Shown: in pieces, positions 9,943-21,560 of the stretch
Position numbering within the stretch: the stretch's first letter is position 1
Layout: each line of letters starts with the position of its first letter
DNA from: Siphonodentalium dalli
Taxonomy: Eukaryota; Mollusca; Scaphopoda; Gadilida; Siphonodentaliidae
Direction: 5' to 3'
Length of the DNA stretch: 64,000 nt
Assembly (NCBI GenBank): GCA_032622095.1
Contig: CP136063.1
Coordinates: forward strand, 142,575,450 to 142,639,449
The notes under the pieces: generated by a model
What the model was told of the DNA's origin: nothing
Seen by the model: the letters and a program-made list of their open reading frames with translations, nothing else
The model's database searches: none
Translations under genes and position numbers: made by a program

Positions 9943-10880
9943 CTAGCAGGTTAGCCCGCCACTGGCGTGGTTGGTCAGAAACATGACATTTTTAAATTTA
10001 ATTTAATTTTTAATTTAATTTTTTGTTTTTCAATGAGTTAATTGTGCCTTTTTCTGGCGGAAAAATTGACCCGATAAAATCCCCCCCCCCTTCCTAGGAA
10101 CGACAGACAACCCATTCTTTGTTTTTCAATGAGTTATTTCATGGTACCCGTCATAAACTTCCCCGTTCCTTGGAATGACAGACTTTTTAATCAAGAGAAA
10201 TTATGATACCCGTCCATAAAAGAGGTATGATTTTTTTTAACCTGCCCGTGGCCATTGAGCAGCCCATGACAGAGGTTGTCCACCCTTATGAGATGGTCAA
10301 TAGTCCCCACAAAGAGCGGACAGTCAATTAACCCCGCCGTGAACCCCATCACCAACGCGACGTAATTTTGTTTGGTATCATGTGTTGCGTTCTAAAAATA
10401 GGTCGATTACAGTGGATTCGTTCATGACGAAATATGAGTGCGACAGAGAATATTGTTTGATCTAAAACAACTCGAACGAATGGCAGTCTAGCTATTCACA
10501 AAGAATTGTAAATCAACTGCGTCTAAAAGTACTATGACATCCAATAAATCTCTCCGCATAGGAAACCACTCAAAAGTATTGTTCCCGTATATCTCGATCT
10601 CTGCAGATGCTAAATTTCGAGCGATAACGTTGAATTGTAAACAAACGCTCTTTTATAGCGATGCGTCAAAAACAAACGCTCATTAAATTATCACTTGATT
10701 AACCACCGCAGTGCCGTTTTTTGTGATTGGGAGTGGAGAATGAGTGGTCAAAGCTTGTCCAAAATGCGACGTGGACGATCCCCGTGGGGTTTTACACTTA
10801 TATACGAAATTTGAGCTCGATGGGTGCAGTCGTTTTCGATTCTATAAAGTACACACATTTATTATATGCTTCCCCATTAA
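9943..10880 (-). mobile_element. Helitron-like element, second family, divergent copy
   Basis: It starts with CTAGCAGGTTAGCCCGCCAC, the 3' end of the second family, whose hairpin CCGCCAGTGGCGG precedes CTAG on the minus strand; here the distal hairpin arm is altered. It shares the poly-C block, the GATGCGTCAAAAACAAACGC word and the GATTCTATAAAGTACACACA word with the array at 11584-19627. The TC end has been lost near 10880. Confidence 0.6.
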
Positions 10881-10925
10881 ATAGTGGGAAATTGCCGTGG
10901 CGTAGAGCGTTATATCCATCGCCTG

Positions 10926-10991
10926 GACCGACTCGATGGATAACACTGACCGACTCGATGGATAACACTGACCGACTCGATGGATAACACA
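10926..10991. repeat. 22 bp tandem repeat, three exact copies
   Basis: GACCGACTCGATGGATAACA plus CT is repeated three times without interruption; only the last bases of the final copy differ. It is a local minisatellite next to the decayed end of the Helitron-like copy. Confidence 0.85.
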
Positions 10992-11386
10992 ATAGTATTA
11001 CTTTTTCGGAGATTACTTCCGGTTTATAGCGGCGAATCACATTAAGTTTCAAAGCGTATCAATAACAGCCGGACTATTGTTTTAATTATCGATTTTCACG
11101 GTTCATAAACTGTTATTTAATTGTTATAATGTTAACTCATTTGTTTTAATATATTCTTATCACTAAATTACATATACATTAATTTTCTCGCATCATTTCA
11201 GAATAAAACAATGGGGACTATTTCTTATGGCGGCTATGCTCGATATTTGTCATTCGGTGGTGAGCAAATCAATTGATGGAATGTAAACAAAATGCAAATG
11301 TCGAAGCTTTCTAACAATTTGAAGTGAACTGTAGGACACAATTAGCAGTTTTGGTGCGGTTTATAGCGCATATAATAAAAAGAAAA
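10992..11386. other. No gene seen
   Basis: AT-rich spacer without recognisable domain or repeat. Confidence 0.5.
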
Positions 11387-11539
11387 CCTACGGGTTTTGG
11401 TTGAATACCCGGATTATCTCATTCGTGGGTGCAAGGAAGTACAGAATTTCCACTCGCGGCTTGCAGCCGCTCGTGGAAATTCTGTACTTCCTTGCACCCA
11501 CTCATGAGATAATTCGGGTATTCAACCAAAACTCGTAGG
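11387..11539. repeat. Foldback hairpin with 74 bp arms and 5 nt loop
   Basis: Arms 11387-11460 and 11466-11539 are almost perfectly complementary around the loop TTGCA. Transcribed, it would fold as a near-continuous 74 bp duplex. No terminal target duplication was found. The last part of the right arm (from about 11511) is duplicated at 12766, where it forms the junction of a tandem duplication. Confidence 0.85.
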
Positions 11540-11583
11540 TATTCTCTATATATATATATACGGAAGTCTCAAAATATATAGTA

Positions 11584-12641
11584 CTAGCAGGTTAGCCCGC
11601 CACTGGCGGCATTCGTCCCATGGCTTTGTTTCAGAAACATGACATTTTTGTAATTATTTTGTTTTTATTTATTTTTGTTTTTTATTTTTGAATATGAATT
11701 TAATGTTTTTTAAATTTAATATATTTTGTTTCTGAATTGTTTTTTTATTTGTTAATTTTTTTTAATTTTAAATTGTTTTAATTAAATTGTAAATTGTTTT
11801 AATTAATTTTTTTGTTTCTGGCCGAAAAATTTACCCGTAGAAATCCCCCCCCTTCCTAGGAACGACAGACAACGCATTCTTTGTTTCGTGAAATCTCTCT
11901 ACGATAACATTGCATTGAATTTAAAACAAACGCTTCCCGTCGGGAAATCTGTCTTCGGGTCGTTGTTGTTGGCATCACGGCTCCCCGAAAACTCTCACAT
12001 TGCCGAAAACGTGTATTTAGTAATATCGTTGTTGTTGATATTTACGGCTTGGGGGCTATTTTCTTATTTAGCAAGTTTGAGCTCAATCGGTTAGAGTCTA
12101 TAAAGGACACACTCATATATATGACACTTCCCGTAGGTAGCAAGTTTGAGCTCAATCGGCATTCCCTGGAATTTCCCGTAGATTGGCAGATTCCAGTAGC
12201 TTTTTAACGGTATATCTGGGGAGAAATCTGATGCTATATTCGTGATTATCTGGGATGATTTCGGTATATACTGGTATATACTGTAAAAACAAAGCACGCC
12301 ATCCGTGCTCGCAGGGAATAAATTTCGAGCGATAACGTTTGCGTTCCCGTATAACTCTGCAGATGCGAATAACGTTGAATGGGAAACAGACGCTCTTTAT
12401 AGAGATGCGTCAAAAACAAACGCTCATTAAATAATCACTTGATTAACCCCCGCCGTGCCTTTGCGGTGATTTGAGATTGGAGAACGGGTGCTCTGAGCTT
12501 TTCTAAACCACGACCACGGTCGTGTCGGTGGGATTTGACACTTACATAGGAAGTTTGAGCTCAATCTTTACACGCGTTTTGGATTCTATGAAGTACACAC
12601 ACACACATATACGAAGTCTCAAAATATATAGTATAGATAGA
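11584..12641 (-). mobile_element. Helitron-like unit 1 of the second-family array (type A0)
   Basis: CTAG at 11584 with the CCCGCCACTGGCGG hairpin; the TC-type end (CAAAATATATAGTATAGATAGA) lies at 12641. Order: hairpin, a long T/A-rich tract, C-run with CCTAGGAACGACAGACAAC, TTTGAGCTCAATCGG words around CTATAAAGGACAC, GATGCGTCAAAAACAAACGC, then the AT-rich terminus. A 68-codon frame recurs identically in the copy at 12840 because the DNA is duplicated, not because it is conserved as protein. Confidence 0.75.
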
Positions 12642-12839
12642 CTAGCAGGTTAGCCCGCCACTGGCGGCATTCGTCCCATGGCTTTGTTTCAGAAACATGA
12701 CATTTTTGAATATGAATTTAATGTTTTTTAAATTTAATATATTTTGTTTCTGAATTCTGAATTCCGAATTCGGGTATTCAACCAAAACTCGTAGGTATTC
12801 TCTATATATATATATACGGAAGTCTCAAAATATATAGTA
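12642..12839 (-). mobile_element. Chimeric short Helitron-like unit
   Basis: Only about 120 bp of the normal unit start are present. After CTGAATTCTGAATTCCG the sequence jumps to the right arm of the foldback hairpin (AATTCGGGTATTCAACC, as at 11511) and the terminal sequence at 11540-11583. The breakpoint of a 1256 bp tandem duplication therefore lies here. Confidence 0.75.
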
Positions 12840-13896
12840 CTAGCAGGTTAGCCCGCCACTGGCGGCATTCGTCCCATGGCTTTGTTTCAGAAACATGACA
12901 TTTTTGTAATTATTTTGTTTTTATTTATTTTTGTTTTTTATTTTTGAATATGAATTTAATGTTTTTTAAATTTAATATATTTTGTTTCTGAATTGTTTTT
13001 TTATTTGTTAATTTTTTTTAATTTTAAATTGTTTTAATTAAATTGTAAATTGTTTTAATTAATTTTTTTGTTTCTGGCCGAAAAATTTACCCGTAGAAAT
13101 CCCCCCCTTCCTAGGAACGACAGACAACGCATTCTTTGTTTCGTGAAATCTCTCTACGATAACATTGCATTGAATTTAAAACAAACGCTTCCCGTCGGGA
13201 AATCTGTCTTCGGGTCGTTGTTGTTGGCATCACGGCTCCCCGAAAACTCTCACATTGCCGAAAACGTGTATTTAGTAATATCGTTGTTGTTGATATTTAC
13301 GGCTTGGGGGCTATTTTCTTATTTAGCAAGTTTGAGCTCAATCGGTTAGAGTCTATAAAGGACACACTCATATATATGACACTTCCCGTAGGTAGCAAGT
13401 TTGAGCTCAATCGGCATTCCCTGGAATTTCCCGTAGATTGGCAGATTCCAGTAGCTTTTTAACGGTATATCTGGGGAGAAATCTGATGCTATATTCGTGA
13501 TTATCTGGGATGATTTCGGTATATACTGGTATATACTGTAAAAACAAAGCACGCCATCCGTGCTCGCAGGGAATAAATTTCGAGCGATAACGTTTGCGTT
13601 CCCGTATAACTCTGCAGATGCGAATAACGTTGAATGGGAAACAGACGCTCTTTATAGAGATGCGTCAAAAACAAACGCTCATTAAATAATCACTTGATTA
13701 ACCCCCGCCGTGCCTTTGCGGTGATTTGAGATTGGAGAACGGGTGCTCTGAGCTTTTCTAAACCACGACCACGGTCGTGTCGGTGGGATTTGACACTTAC
13801 ATAGGAAGTTTGAGCTCAATCTTTACACGCGTTTTGGATTCTATGAAGTACACACACACACATATACGAAGTCTCAAAATATATAGTATAGATAGA
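12840..13896 (-). mobile_element. Helitron-like unit (type A0), near-identical copy of 11584-12641
   Basis: It repeats the first unit base for base along its length as far as I can read; the one difference seen is the length of the C-run (about 13100 versus 11845). Offset 1255-1256 bp. This points to a very recent tandem duplication, or to an assembly artefact. Confidence 0.8.
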
Positions 13897-15011
13897 CTAG
13901 CAGGTTAGCCCGCCACTGGCGGCATTCGTCCCATGGCTTTGTTTCAGAAACATGACATTTTTGAATATGAATTTAATGTTTTTTAAATTTAATATATTTT
14001 GTTTCTGAATTGTTTTTTTATTGTTAATTTTTTTAAATTTTAAATTGTTTTAATTAAATTGTAAATTGTTTTAATAATTTTTTTTTGTTTCTGGCGGAAA
14101 AATTTACCCGTAGAAATCCCCCCTTCCTAGGAACGACAGACAACGCATTCTTTGTTTCGTGAAATCTCTCTACGATAACATTGCATTGAATTTAAAACAA
14201 ACGCTTCCCGTCGGGAAATCTGTCTGCATAATATTTTGAGTCTGCCGTACCCGTCGTAATGTCGTGAAATCTCTCTGCATAATAGATAACATTGCATTGA
14301 ATCTGTTGTTGGCATTCAGGGCTTCGGGTCGTTGTTGTTGGCATCACGGCTCCCCGAAAAGTCTCACATTGCCGAAAACGTGTATTTAGTAATATCGTTG
14401 TTGTTGATATTTACGGCTTGGGGGCTATTTTCTTATTTAGCAAGTTTGAGCTCAATCGGTTCGAGTCTATAAAGGACACACTCATATATATGACACTTCC
14501 CGTGGGTAGCAAGTTTGAGCTCAATCGGCATTCCCTGGAATTTCCCGTAGATTGGCAGATTCCAGTAGCTTTATAACGGTATATCTGGGGAGAAATCTGA
14601 TGCTATATTCGTGATTATCTGGGATGATTTCGGTATATAATAATATACTGTAAAAACAAAGCGCGGCATCCGTGCTCGCAGGGTTGGTCAGAAACAAATG
14701 TTTTTTAAATTTAATGTATGTTCCGTATATCTCTCTGCAGATGCAAATAACGTTGGATGGCAAACAGACGCTCTTTATAGAGATGCGTCAAAAACAAACG
14801 CTCATTAAATAATCACTTGATTAACCCACGCCGTGCCTTTGCGGTGATTTGAGATTGGAGAACGGGTGCTCTGAGCTTTTCTAAACCGCGACCACGGTCG
14901 TGTCGATTGTATTTGACACTTACATAGGAAGTTTGAGCTCAATCTGTACACGCGTTTTGGATTCTATGAAGTACACACACACATATATACGAAGTCTCAA
15001 AATATATAGTA
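13897..15011 (-). mobile_element. Helitron-like unit, type A
   Basis: Same frame as the A0 units, but with an extra CTGCATAATATTTTGAGTCTGC segment and a GGTTGGTCAGAAACAAATG insertion in the distal part. Very close to the units at 16251 and 17363. Repeat-derived frames only. Confidence 0.75.
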
Positions 15012-16250
15012 CTAGCAGGTTAGCCCGCCACTGGCGGCATTCGTCCCATGTCTTTGTTCGAAAAAGCAATTGCAACAGGTTCCGAGACACTTGTGCTGCA
15101 TTTGCACCAAATTTCGGCAATAGTCAGAAACATGACAATTTTAATTTAATTTTTTGTTTTTCAATGAGTTAATTTTTTTGTTTTTCAATGAGTTAATTGT
15201 GCTTTTTTAATTTAATTTTTTGTTTTTAAATTTTACCCGATTTTTTGGGGTTTTTCAAGGAGTTAATTGTGCCTTTTTAATTTAGTTTTTCAATTTTACC
15301 CGATTTTTTTTTGTTTTTCAATGAAACCCGTCCATGACACTTCCCGTATTTAGCAAGTTTGAGCTCAATCGGTTCGAGTCTATAAAGGACACACTCATAT
15401 ATATGACACTTCCCGTAGGTAGCAAGTTTGAGCTCAATCGGCATTCCCTGGAATTTCCCAGTCACCAACGCGGCGTAATTTTGGTACATATATAGAGACC
15501 AATTGTCCATCGGCTGTCATGTGTAGTAAAGATGTCTTATAAGCCGACATTGCCGTGGGGATGCCCGTTCCTACACGCGTTTTCGATTCTATGAAGTACC
15601 CACATATATACACACATACACACATATATCCGATCGGTCGAGGTGTTGGTATCTGATGCAAAAGACGAAATTGTGAGTGTTGGTCAATAGTCCCCGTGGT
15701 GAACCCCAACGCGACGTAAACATGTGTTGCGTTCTAAAAATAGGAAAGCACTTTCTCTCTGCTTTCGAGCGATAACGTTTGCGTAAATGAGTGTTGGTTT
15801 GTAACCGGGATTTCTGAGAAGCATTATGCCTATAACTACCCCCCCCCCCCTAAGCCCTGACCTACGTGTCATACATACTATAACAATGATGTTGTAAGAG
15901 TACTACATCCAATAAATCTCCCCGCATAGGAAATGCAGTCAATGTTACCGTATAACTCTGCAGATGCGAATAACGTTGAATGGGAAACAGACGCTCTTTA
16001 TAGAGATGCGTCAAAAACAAACGCTCATTAAATAATCACTTGATTAACCCCCGCCGTGCCTTTGCGGTGATTTGAGATTGGAGAACGGGTGCTCTGAGCT
16101 TCCCTAAACCGCGACCACGGTCGTGTCGGTGGGATTTGACACTTACATAGGAAGTTTGAGCTCAATCTTTACACGCGTTTTGGATTCTATGAAGTACACA
16201 CATATATACACACATATATATATACGAAGTCTCAAAATATATAGTATAGA
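15012..16250 (-). mobile_element. Helitron-like unit, type B
   Basis: The hairpin/CTAG end is followed by TTCGAAAAAGCAATTGCAAC and a block of TTTTTGTTTTTCAATGAGTT repeats not found in type A. The distal half rejoins the common sequence and ends in TATAGTATAGA at 16250. It also contains a C-run at 15840-15850. Confidence 0.75.
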
Positions 16251-17362
16251 CTAGCAGGTTAGCCCGCCACTGGCGGCATTCGTGCCATGGCTTTGTTTCA
16301 GAAACATGACATTTTTGAATATGAATTTAATTTTTTTAAAATTTAATATATTTTGTTTCTGAATTGTTTTTTTATTGTTAATTTTTTTTAATTTAAATTG
16401 TTTTAATTAAATTGTAAATTGTTTTAATTAATTTTTTTGTTTCTGGCGGAAAAATTTACCCGTAGAAATCCCCCCTTCCTAGGAACGACAGACAACGCAT
16501 TCTTTGTTTCGTGAAATCTCTCTACGATAACATTGCATTGAATTTAAAACAAACGCTTCCCGTCGGGAAATCTGTCTGCATAATATTTTGAGTCTGCCGT
16601 ACCCGTCGTAATGTCGTGAAATCTCTCTGCATAATAGATAACATTGCATTGAATCTGTTGTTGGCATTCAGGGCTTCGGTCGTTGTTGTTGGCATCACGG
16701 CTCCCCGAAAACTCTCACATTGCCGAAAACGTGTATTTAGTAATATCGTTGTTGTTGATATTTACGGCTTGGGGACTATTTTCTTATTTAGCAAGTTTGA
16801 GCTCAATCGGTTCGAGTCTATAAAGGACACACTCATATATATGACACTTCCCGTGGGTAGCAAGTTTGAGCTCAATCGGCATTCCCTGGAATTTCCCGTA
16901 GATTGGCAGATTCCAGTAGCTTTATAACGGTATATCTGGGGAGAAATCTGATGCTATATTCGTGATTATCTGGGATGATTTCGGTATATAATAATATACT
17001 GTAAAAACAAAGCGCGCCATCCGTGCTCGCAGGGTTGGTCAGAAACAAATGTTTTTTAAATTTAATGTATGTTCCGTATATCTCTCTGCAGATGCAAATA
17101 ACGTTGGATGGCAAACAGACGCTCTTTATAGAGATGCGTCAAAAACAAACGCTCATTAAATAATCACTTGATTAACCCACGCCGTGCCTTTGCGGTGATT
17201 TGAGATTGGAGAACGGGTGCTCTGAGCTTTTCTAAACCGCGACCACGGTCGTGTCGATGGGATTTGACACTTACATAGGAAGTTTGAGCTCAATCTGTAC
17301 ACGCGTTTTGGATTCTATGAAGTACACACACACATATATACGAAGTCTCAAAATATATAGTA
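16251..17362 (-). mobile_element. Helitron-like unit, type A
   Basis: Near-identical to 13897-15011 and 17363-18488. A 103-codon plus-strand frame (16616-16927) appears in the A units only because they lack stops there; it has no recognisable domain, and it recurs with changed length at 17729. Confidence 0.75.
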
Positions 17363-18488
17363 CTAGCAGGTTAGCCCGCCACTGGCGGCATTCGTCCCAT
17401 GGCTTTGTTTCAGAAACATGACATTTTTGAATATGAATTTAATTTTTTTTAAATTTAATATATTTTGTTTCTGAATTGTTTTTTTATTGTTAATTTTTTT
17501 AAATTTTAAATTGTTTTAATTAAATTGTAAATTGTTTTAATTAATTTTTTTGTTTCTGGCGGAAAAATTTACCCGTAGAAATCCCCCCTTCCTAGGAACG
17601 ACAGACAACGCATTCTTTGTTTCGTGAAATCTCTCTACGATAACATTGCTTTGAATTTAAAACAAACGCTTCCCGTCGGGAAATCTGTCTGCATAATATT
17701 TTGAGTCTGCCGTACCCGTCGTAATGTCGTGAAAGCTCTCTGCATAATAGATAACATTGCATTGAATCTGTTGTTGGCATTCAGGGCTTCGGTCGTTGTT
17801 GTTGGCATCACGGCTCCCCGAAAACTCTCACATTGCCGAAAACGTGTATTTAGTAATATCGTTGTTGTTGATATTTACGGCTTGGGGACTATTTTCTTAT
17901 TTAGCAAGTTTGAGCTCAATCGGTTCGAGTCTATAAAGGACACACTCATATATATGACACTTCCCGTGGGTAGCAAGTTTGAGCTCAATCGGCATTCCCT
18001 GGAATTTCCCGTAGATTGGCAGATTCCAGTAGCTTTTTATAACGGTATATCTGGGGAGAAATCTGATGCTATATTCGTGATTATCTGGGATGATTTCGGT
18101 ATATAACTATATACTGTAAAAACAAAGCGCGCCATCCGTGCTCGCAGGGTTGGTCAGCAACAAATGTTTTTTAAATTTAATGTATGTTCCGTATATCTCT
18201 CTGCAGATGCAAATAGCGTTGAATGGCAAACAGACGCTCTTTATAGAGATGCGTCAAAAACAAACGCTCATTAAATAATCACTTGATTAACCCACGCCGT
18301 GCCTTTGCGGTGATTTGAGATTGGAGAACGGGTGCTCTGAGCTTTTCTAAACTGCGACTACGGTCGTGTCGGTGGGATTTGACACTTACATAGGAAGTTT
18401 GAGCTCAATCTGTACACGCGTTTTGGATTCTATGAAGTACACACATACACACATATATACGAAGTCTCAAAATATATAGTATAGAAGA
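17363..18488 (-). mobile_element. Helitron-like unit, type A
   Basis: Third closely related type A unit; differences from 16251-17362 are scattered single bases and small indels near the (CA)n end. It is followed within 0 bp by the CTAG of the next unit. Confidence 0.75.
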
Positions 18489-19627
18489 CTAGCAGGTTAG
18501 CCCGCCACTGGCGGCATTCGTCCCATGGCTTTGTTCGAAAAAGCAATTGCAACAGGTTCCGAGACACTTGTGCTGCATTTGCACCAAATTTCGGCAATAG
18601 TTAGAAACATGACAATTTTAATTTAATTTTTTGTTTTTCAATGAGTTAATTTGTTTGTTTTTCAATGAGTTAATTGTGCCTTTTTAATTTTTTAATTTAA
18701 TTTTTTGTTTTTAAATTTTACCCGATTTTTGTTTGTTTTTCAAGGAGTTAATTGTGACTTTTTAATTTTGTTTTTCAATTTTACCCGATTTTGTTTTTGT
18801 TTTTCAATGAACCCGTCCATGACACTTCCCGTATTTAGCAAGTTTGAGCTCAATCGGTTCGAGTCTATAAAGGACACACACATATATATGAAACTTCCCG
18901 TAGGTAGCAAGTTTGAGCTCAATCGGCATTCCCTGGAATTTCCCAGTCAATATTTAGCAAGTTTGAGCTCAATCGGTTCGAGTCTATAAAGGACACACTC
19001 ATATATATATATGACACTTCCCGTAGGTAGCAAGTTTGAGCTCAATCGGCATTCCCTGGAATTTCCCAGTCACCAACGCGGCGTAATTTTGGTACATATA
19101 TAGAGACCAATTGTCCATCGGCTGTCATGTGTAGTAAAGATGTCATATAAGCCGACATTGCCGTGGGCAGATTCCAGTAGCTTTATAACGGTATATCTGG
19201 GGAGAAATGTGATGCTATATTTGGGATGATTTCGGTATATAACTATATACTGTAAAAACAAAGCGCGCCATCCGTGCTCGCAGGGTTGGTCAGAAACAAA
19301 TGTTTTTTAAATTTAATGTATGTTCCGTATATCTCTCTGCAGATGCAAATAACGTTGAATGGCAAACAGACGCTCTTTATAGCGATGCGTCAAAAACAAA
19401 CGCTCATTAAATAATCACTTGATTAACCCACGCCGTGCCTTTGCGGTGATTTGGGAGTGGATAAAGGGTGCTCAGAGCTTCTCCAAAACCCGACAACTAC
19501 GGTGTTCGTGGGTTTTTACCCTTAGATGGGAAGTTTGAACTCAATCGAGCGAACCGTTTTCGATTCTATGAAGTACATATATACGAAGTCTCAAAATATA
19601 TAGTATAGATAGATAGATAGAAGAAGA
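18489..19627 (-). mobile_element. Helitron-like unit, type B
   Basis: Second type B unit (TTCGAAAAAGCAATTGCAAC after the hairpin end). The TTTGAGCTCAATCGGTTCGA segment is present in extra copies (18842, 18961 and 19035 regions), so short internal duplications occur. It ends with a GATA tract and AGA at 19627. Confidence 0.75.
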
Positions 19628-20386
19628 CTAGCAGGGTGACCCGACTTCGTCCGGGCTGTTTCCTCTCTGCTTTTCGGCGAATTGCGCGATTTGACCTTGA
19701 ATTGTCCATTTTGAAGGTCAAGGTCAGGTGGGGTCACGATTTGACCCGTTCAAAACAGTGCCCGGACAAAAGTACCCGACAAAAGTACCCGTCGAAATCC
19801 ATCCGGTTTTACCGATTTGACCTTGAATTGATCATTTTGAAGGTCAAGGTCAGGTCGGGGTCACGATTTGACCCGTTCAAAACACCCAGTGGACAAAAGT
19901 AACCCTATGTATCAAATTTCGTACCCGACAAAAGTACCCGTAGAAATCCATCCGGTTTTACCCGATTTGACCTCGAATTGATCATTTCGAAGGTCAGGTC
20001 GGGGTCACGATTCGACCCGTCCAAAACACCAAGCGGACAAAAGTAACCCTACGTATCAAATTTCGTCGAAATCCCATAAAAATTCGCGATTTGACCTTGT
20101 ATTGACCCGATTTCAAGGTCAAGGTCACGTCGCACGGGCAAACGAATAGGCTTACGACACTCCCCACACTAAAGTATCCCTAGACACTAATTTTGATCGA
20201 AATCCCGTGATACTCGGGCGTTCGACCTTGAAATGACCCGATTTAAAGGTCAAGGTCACGTCGCACGGGCAAATTAATAGGCCCATGCCAGTCCCCGACC
20301 GAAAGTATCCCCACATACCAAGTTTCATCGAAATCGGCTCGGCCGTTTTCGAGTCCATAGCGAACACACACACACACACACCCTCA

Positions 20387-20422
<36 letters not shown>

Positions 20423-20459
20423 CAGACAGACAGACAGATCTCCCAAAATATATAATAGA
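19628..20459 (-). mobile_element. Helitron-like element, first family
   Basis: CTAG at 19628 with GACCCGACTTCGTCCGGGC; the interior has four or more GTCAAGGTCA-type blocks, including a local duplication (TCGTACCCGACAAAAGTACC near 19920). A (CA)n microsatellite (about 20364-20420) lies inside the TC end at 20459. It closes the array on the right. Confidence 0.75.
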
Positions 20460-20994
20460 TATTACTATTATTGTTGTAATGTTGTTTTTCTGAACTGTTA
20501 TGATAACTTTGTATTTCTTGTTAATTGTTGCACATCATTGATAAAATAAATATATAGGTAATTTGCTTGTTTGTTGTTTTTTTGGAATACCAAATTCAAA
20601 AGTGGCACCAAAAAATACTGGTCGGAAAAAAATGGCTACAGAAAGTATAAAGTGGCTCTAAAAATAATGCAATAGACAACAGTGTTGGCACCTGGGAATT
20701 TTGGGCCAGCGCGACCCTGCTCGAAACTTAGATGGAGCTCCGCTCCCCACAGTACAGAATATGTATAACAACGTATTAACACAATTTAAATATGTGATCG
20801 ATTCGGCATGACGGATGCATGCTAAATATGAATTCTAAATAAAATATCAAGTATGACTAGTGTGTGGGTGAGTATGTGGGCAGGGGGAGTCGAAGAAGTG
20901 TGTGGTGCAAGTAGACAACATAGATGTCATATCGTGTATTAAGGGGTGATAAGGGGGGGGGGGTATGTTCAGGGTGGCCTAAATTGGCGATGGG
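20425..20994. repeat. 570 bp tandem duplication, copy 1
   Basis: It spans the TC end of the Helitron-like element plus about 530 bp of downstream DNA. Copy 2 follows at once. Differences seen are a few point changes and the G-run (about 12 G here, 5 in copy 2). Confidence 0.85.
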
Positions 20995-21560
20995 GACAGA
21001 CAGACAGATCTCCCAAAATATATAATAGATATTACTATTATTGTTGTAATGTTGTTTTTCTGAACTGTTATGATAACTTTGTATTTCTTGTTAATTGTTG
21101 CACATCATTGATAACATAAATATATAGGTAATTTGCTTGTTTGTTGTTTTTTTGGAATACCAAATTCAAAAGTGGCACCAAAAAATACTGGTCGGAAAAA
21201 AATGGCTACAGAAAGTATAAAGTGGCTCTAAAAATAATGCAATAGGCAACAGTGTTGGCACCTGGGAATTTTGGGCCAGCGCGAACCCTGCTCGAAACTT
21301 AGATGGAGCTCCGTTCCCCACAGTACAGAATATGTATAACAACGTGTTAACACAATTTAAATATGTGATCGATTCGGCATGACGGATGCATGCTAAATAT
21401 GAATTATAAATAAAATATCAAGTATGACTAGTGTGTGGGTGAGTATGTGGGCAGGGGGAGTCGAAGAAGTGTGTGGTGCAAGTAGACAACATAGATGTCA
21501 TATCGTGTATTAAGGGGTGATAAGGGGGTATGTTCAGGGTGGCCCAAATTGGCGATGGGG
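20995..21560. repeat. 570 bp tandem duplication, copy 2
   Basis: Repeats 20425-20994 starting at the CAGACAGATCTCCCAAAATA word; similarity ends after GGCGATGGGG. It carries a duplicated Helitron TC end without the rest of the element. This shows that the duplication happened after that insertion and crossed its boundary. Confidence 0.85.

Noticed and set aside
14448-14475. tRNA gene or tRNA-derived SINE suggested by GGTTCGAGTC
   Set aside because: No acceptor or anticodon stem and no convincing A box at the right spacing; the word is part of the repeat unit.
11888-18106. Recurring 60-125 codon frames in the Helitron-like units (11888, 13068, 14521, 16616, 17729 and others) as a conserved gene family
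   Set aside because: Their identity follows from DNA duplication of the units. The frames change length between close copies and have no domain or codon signature.
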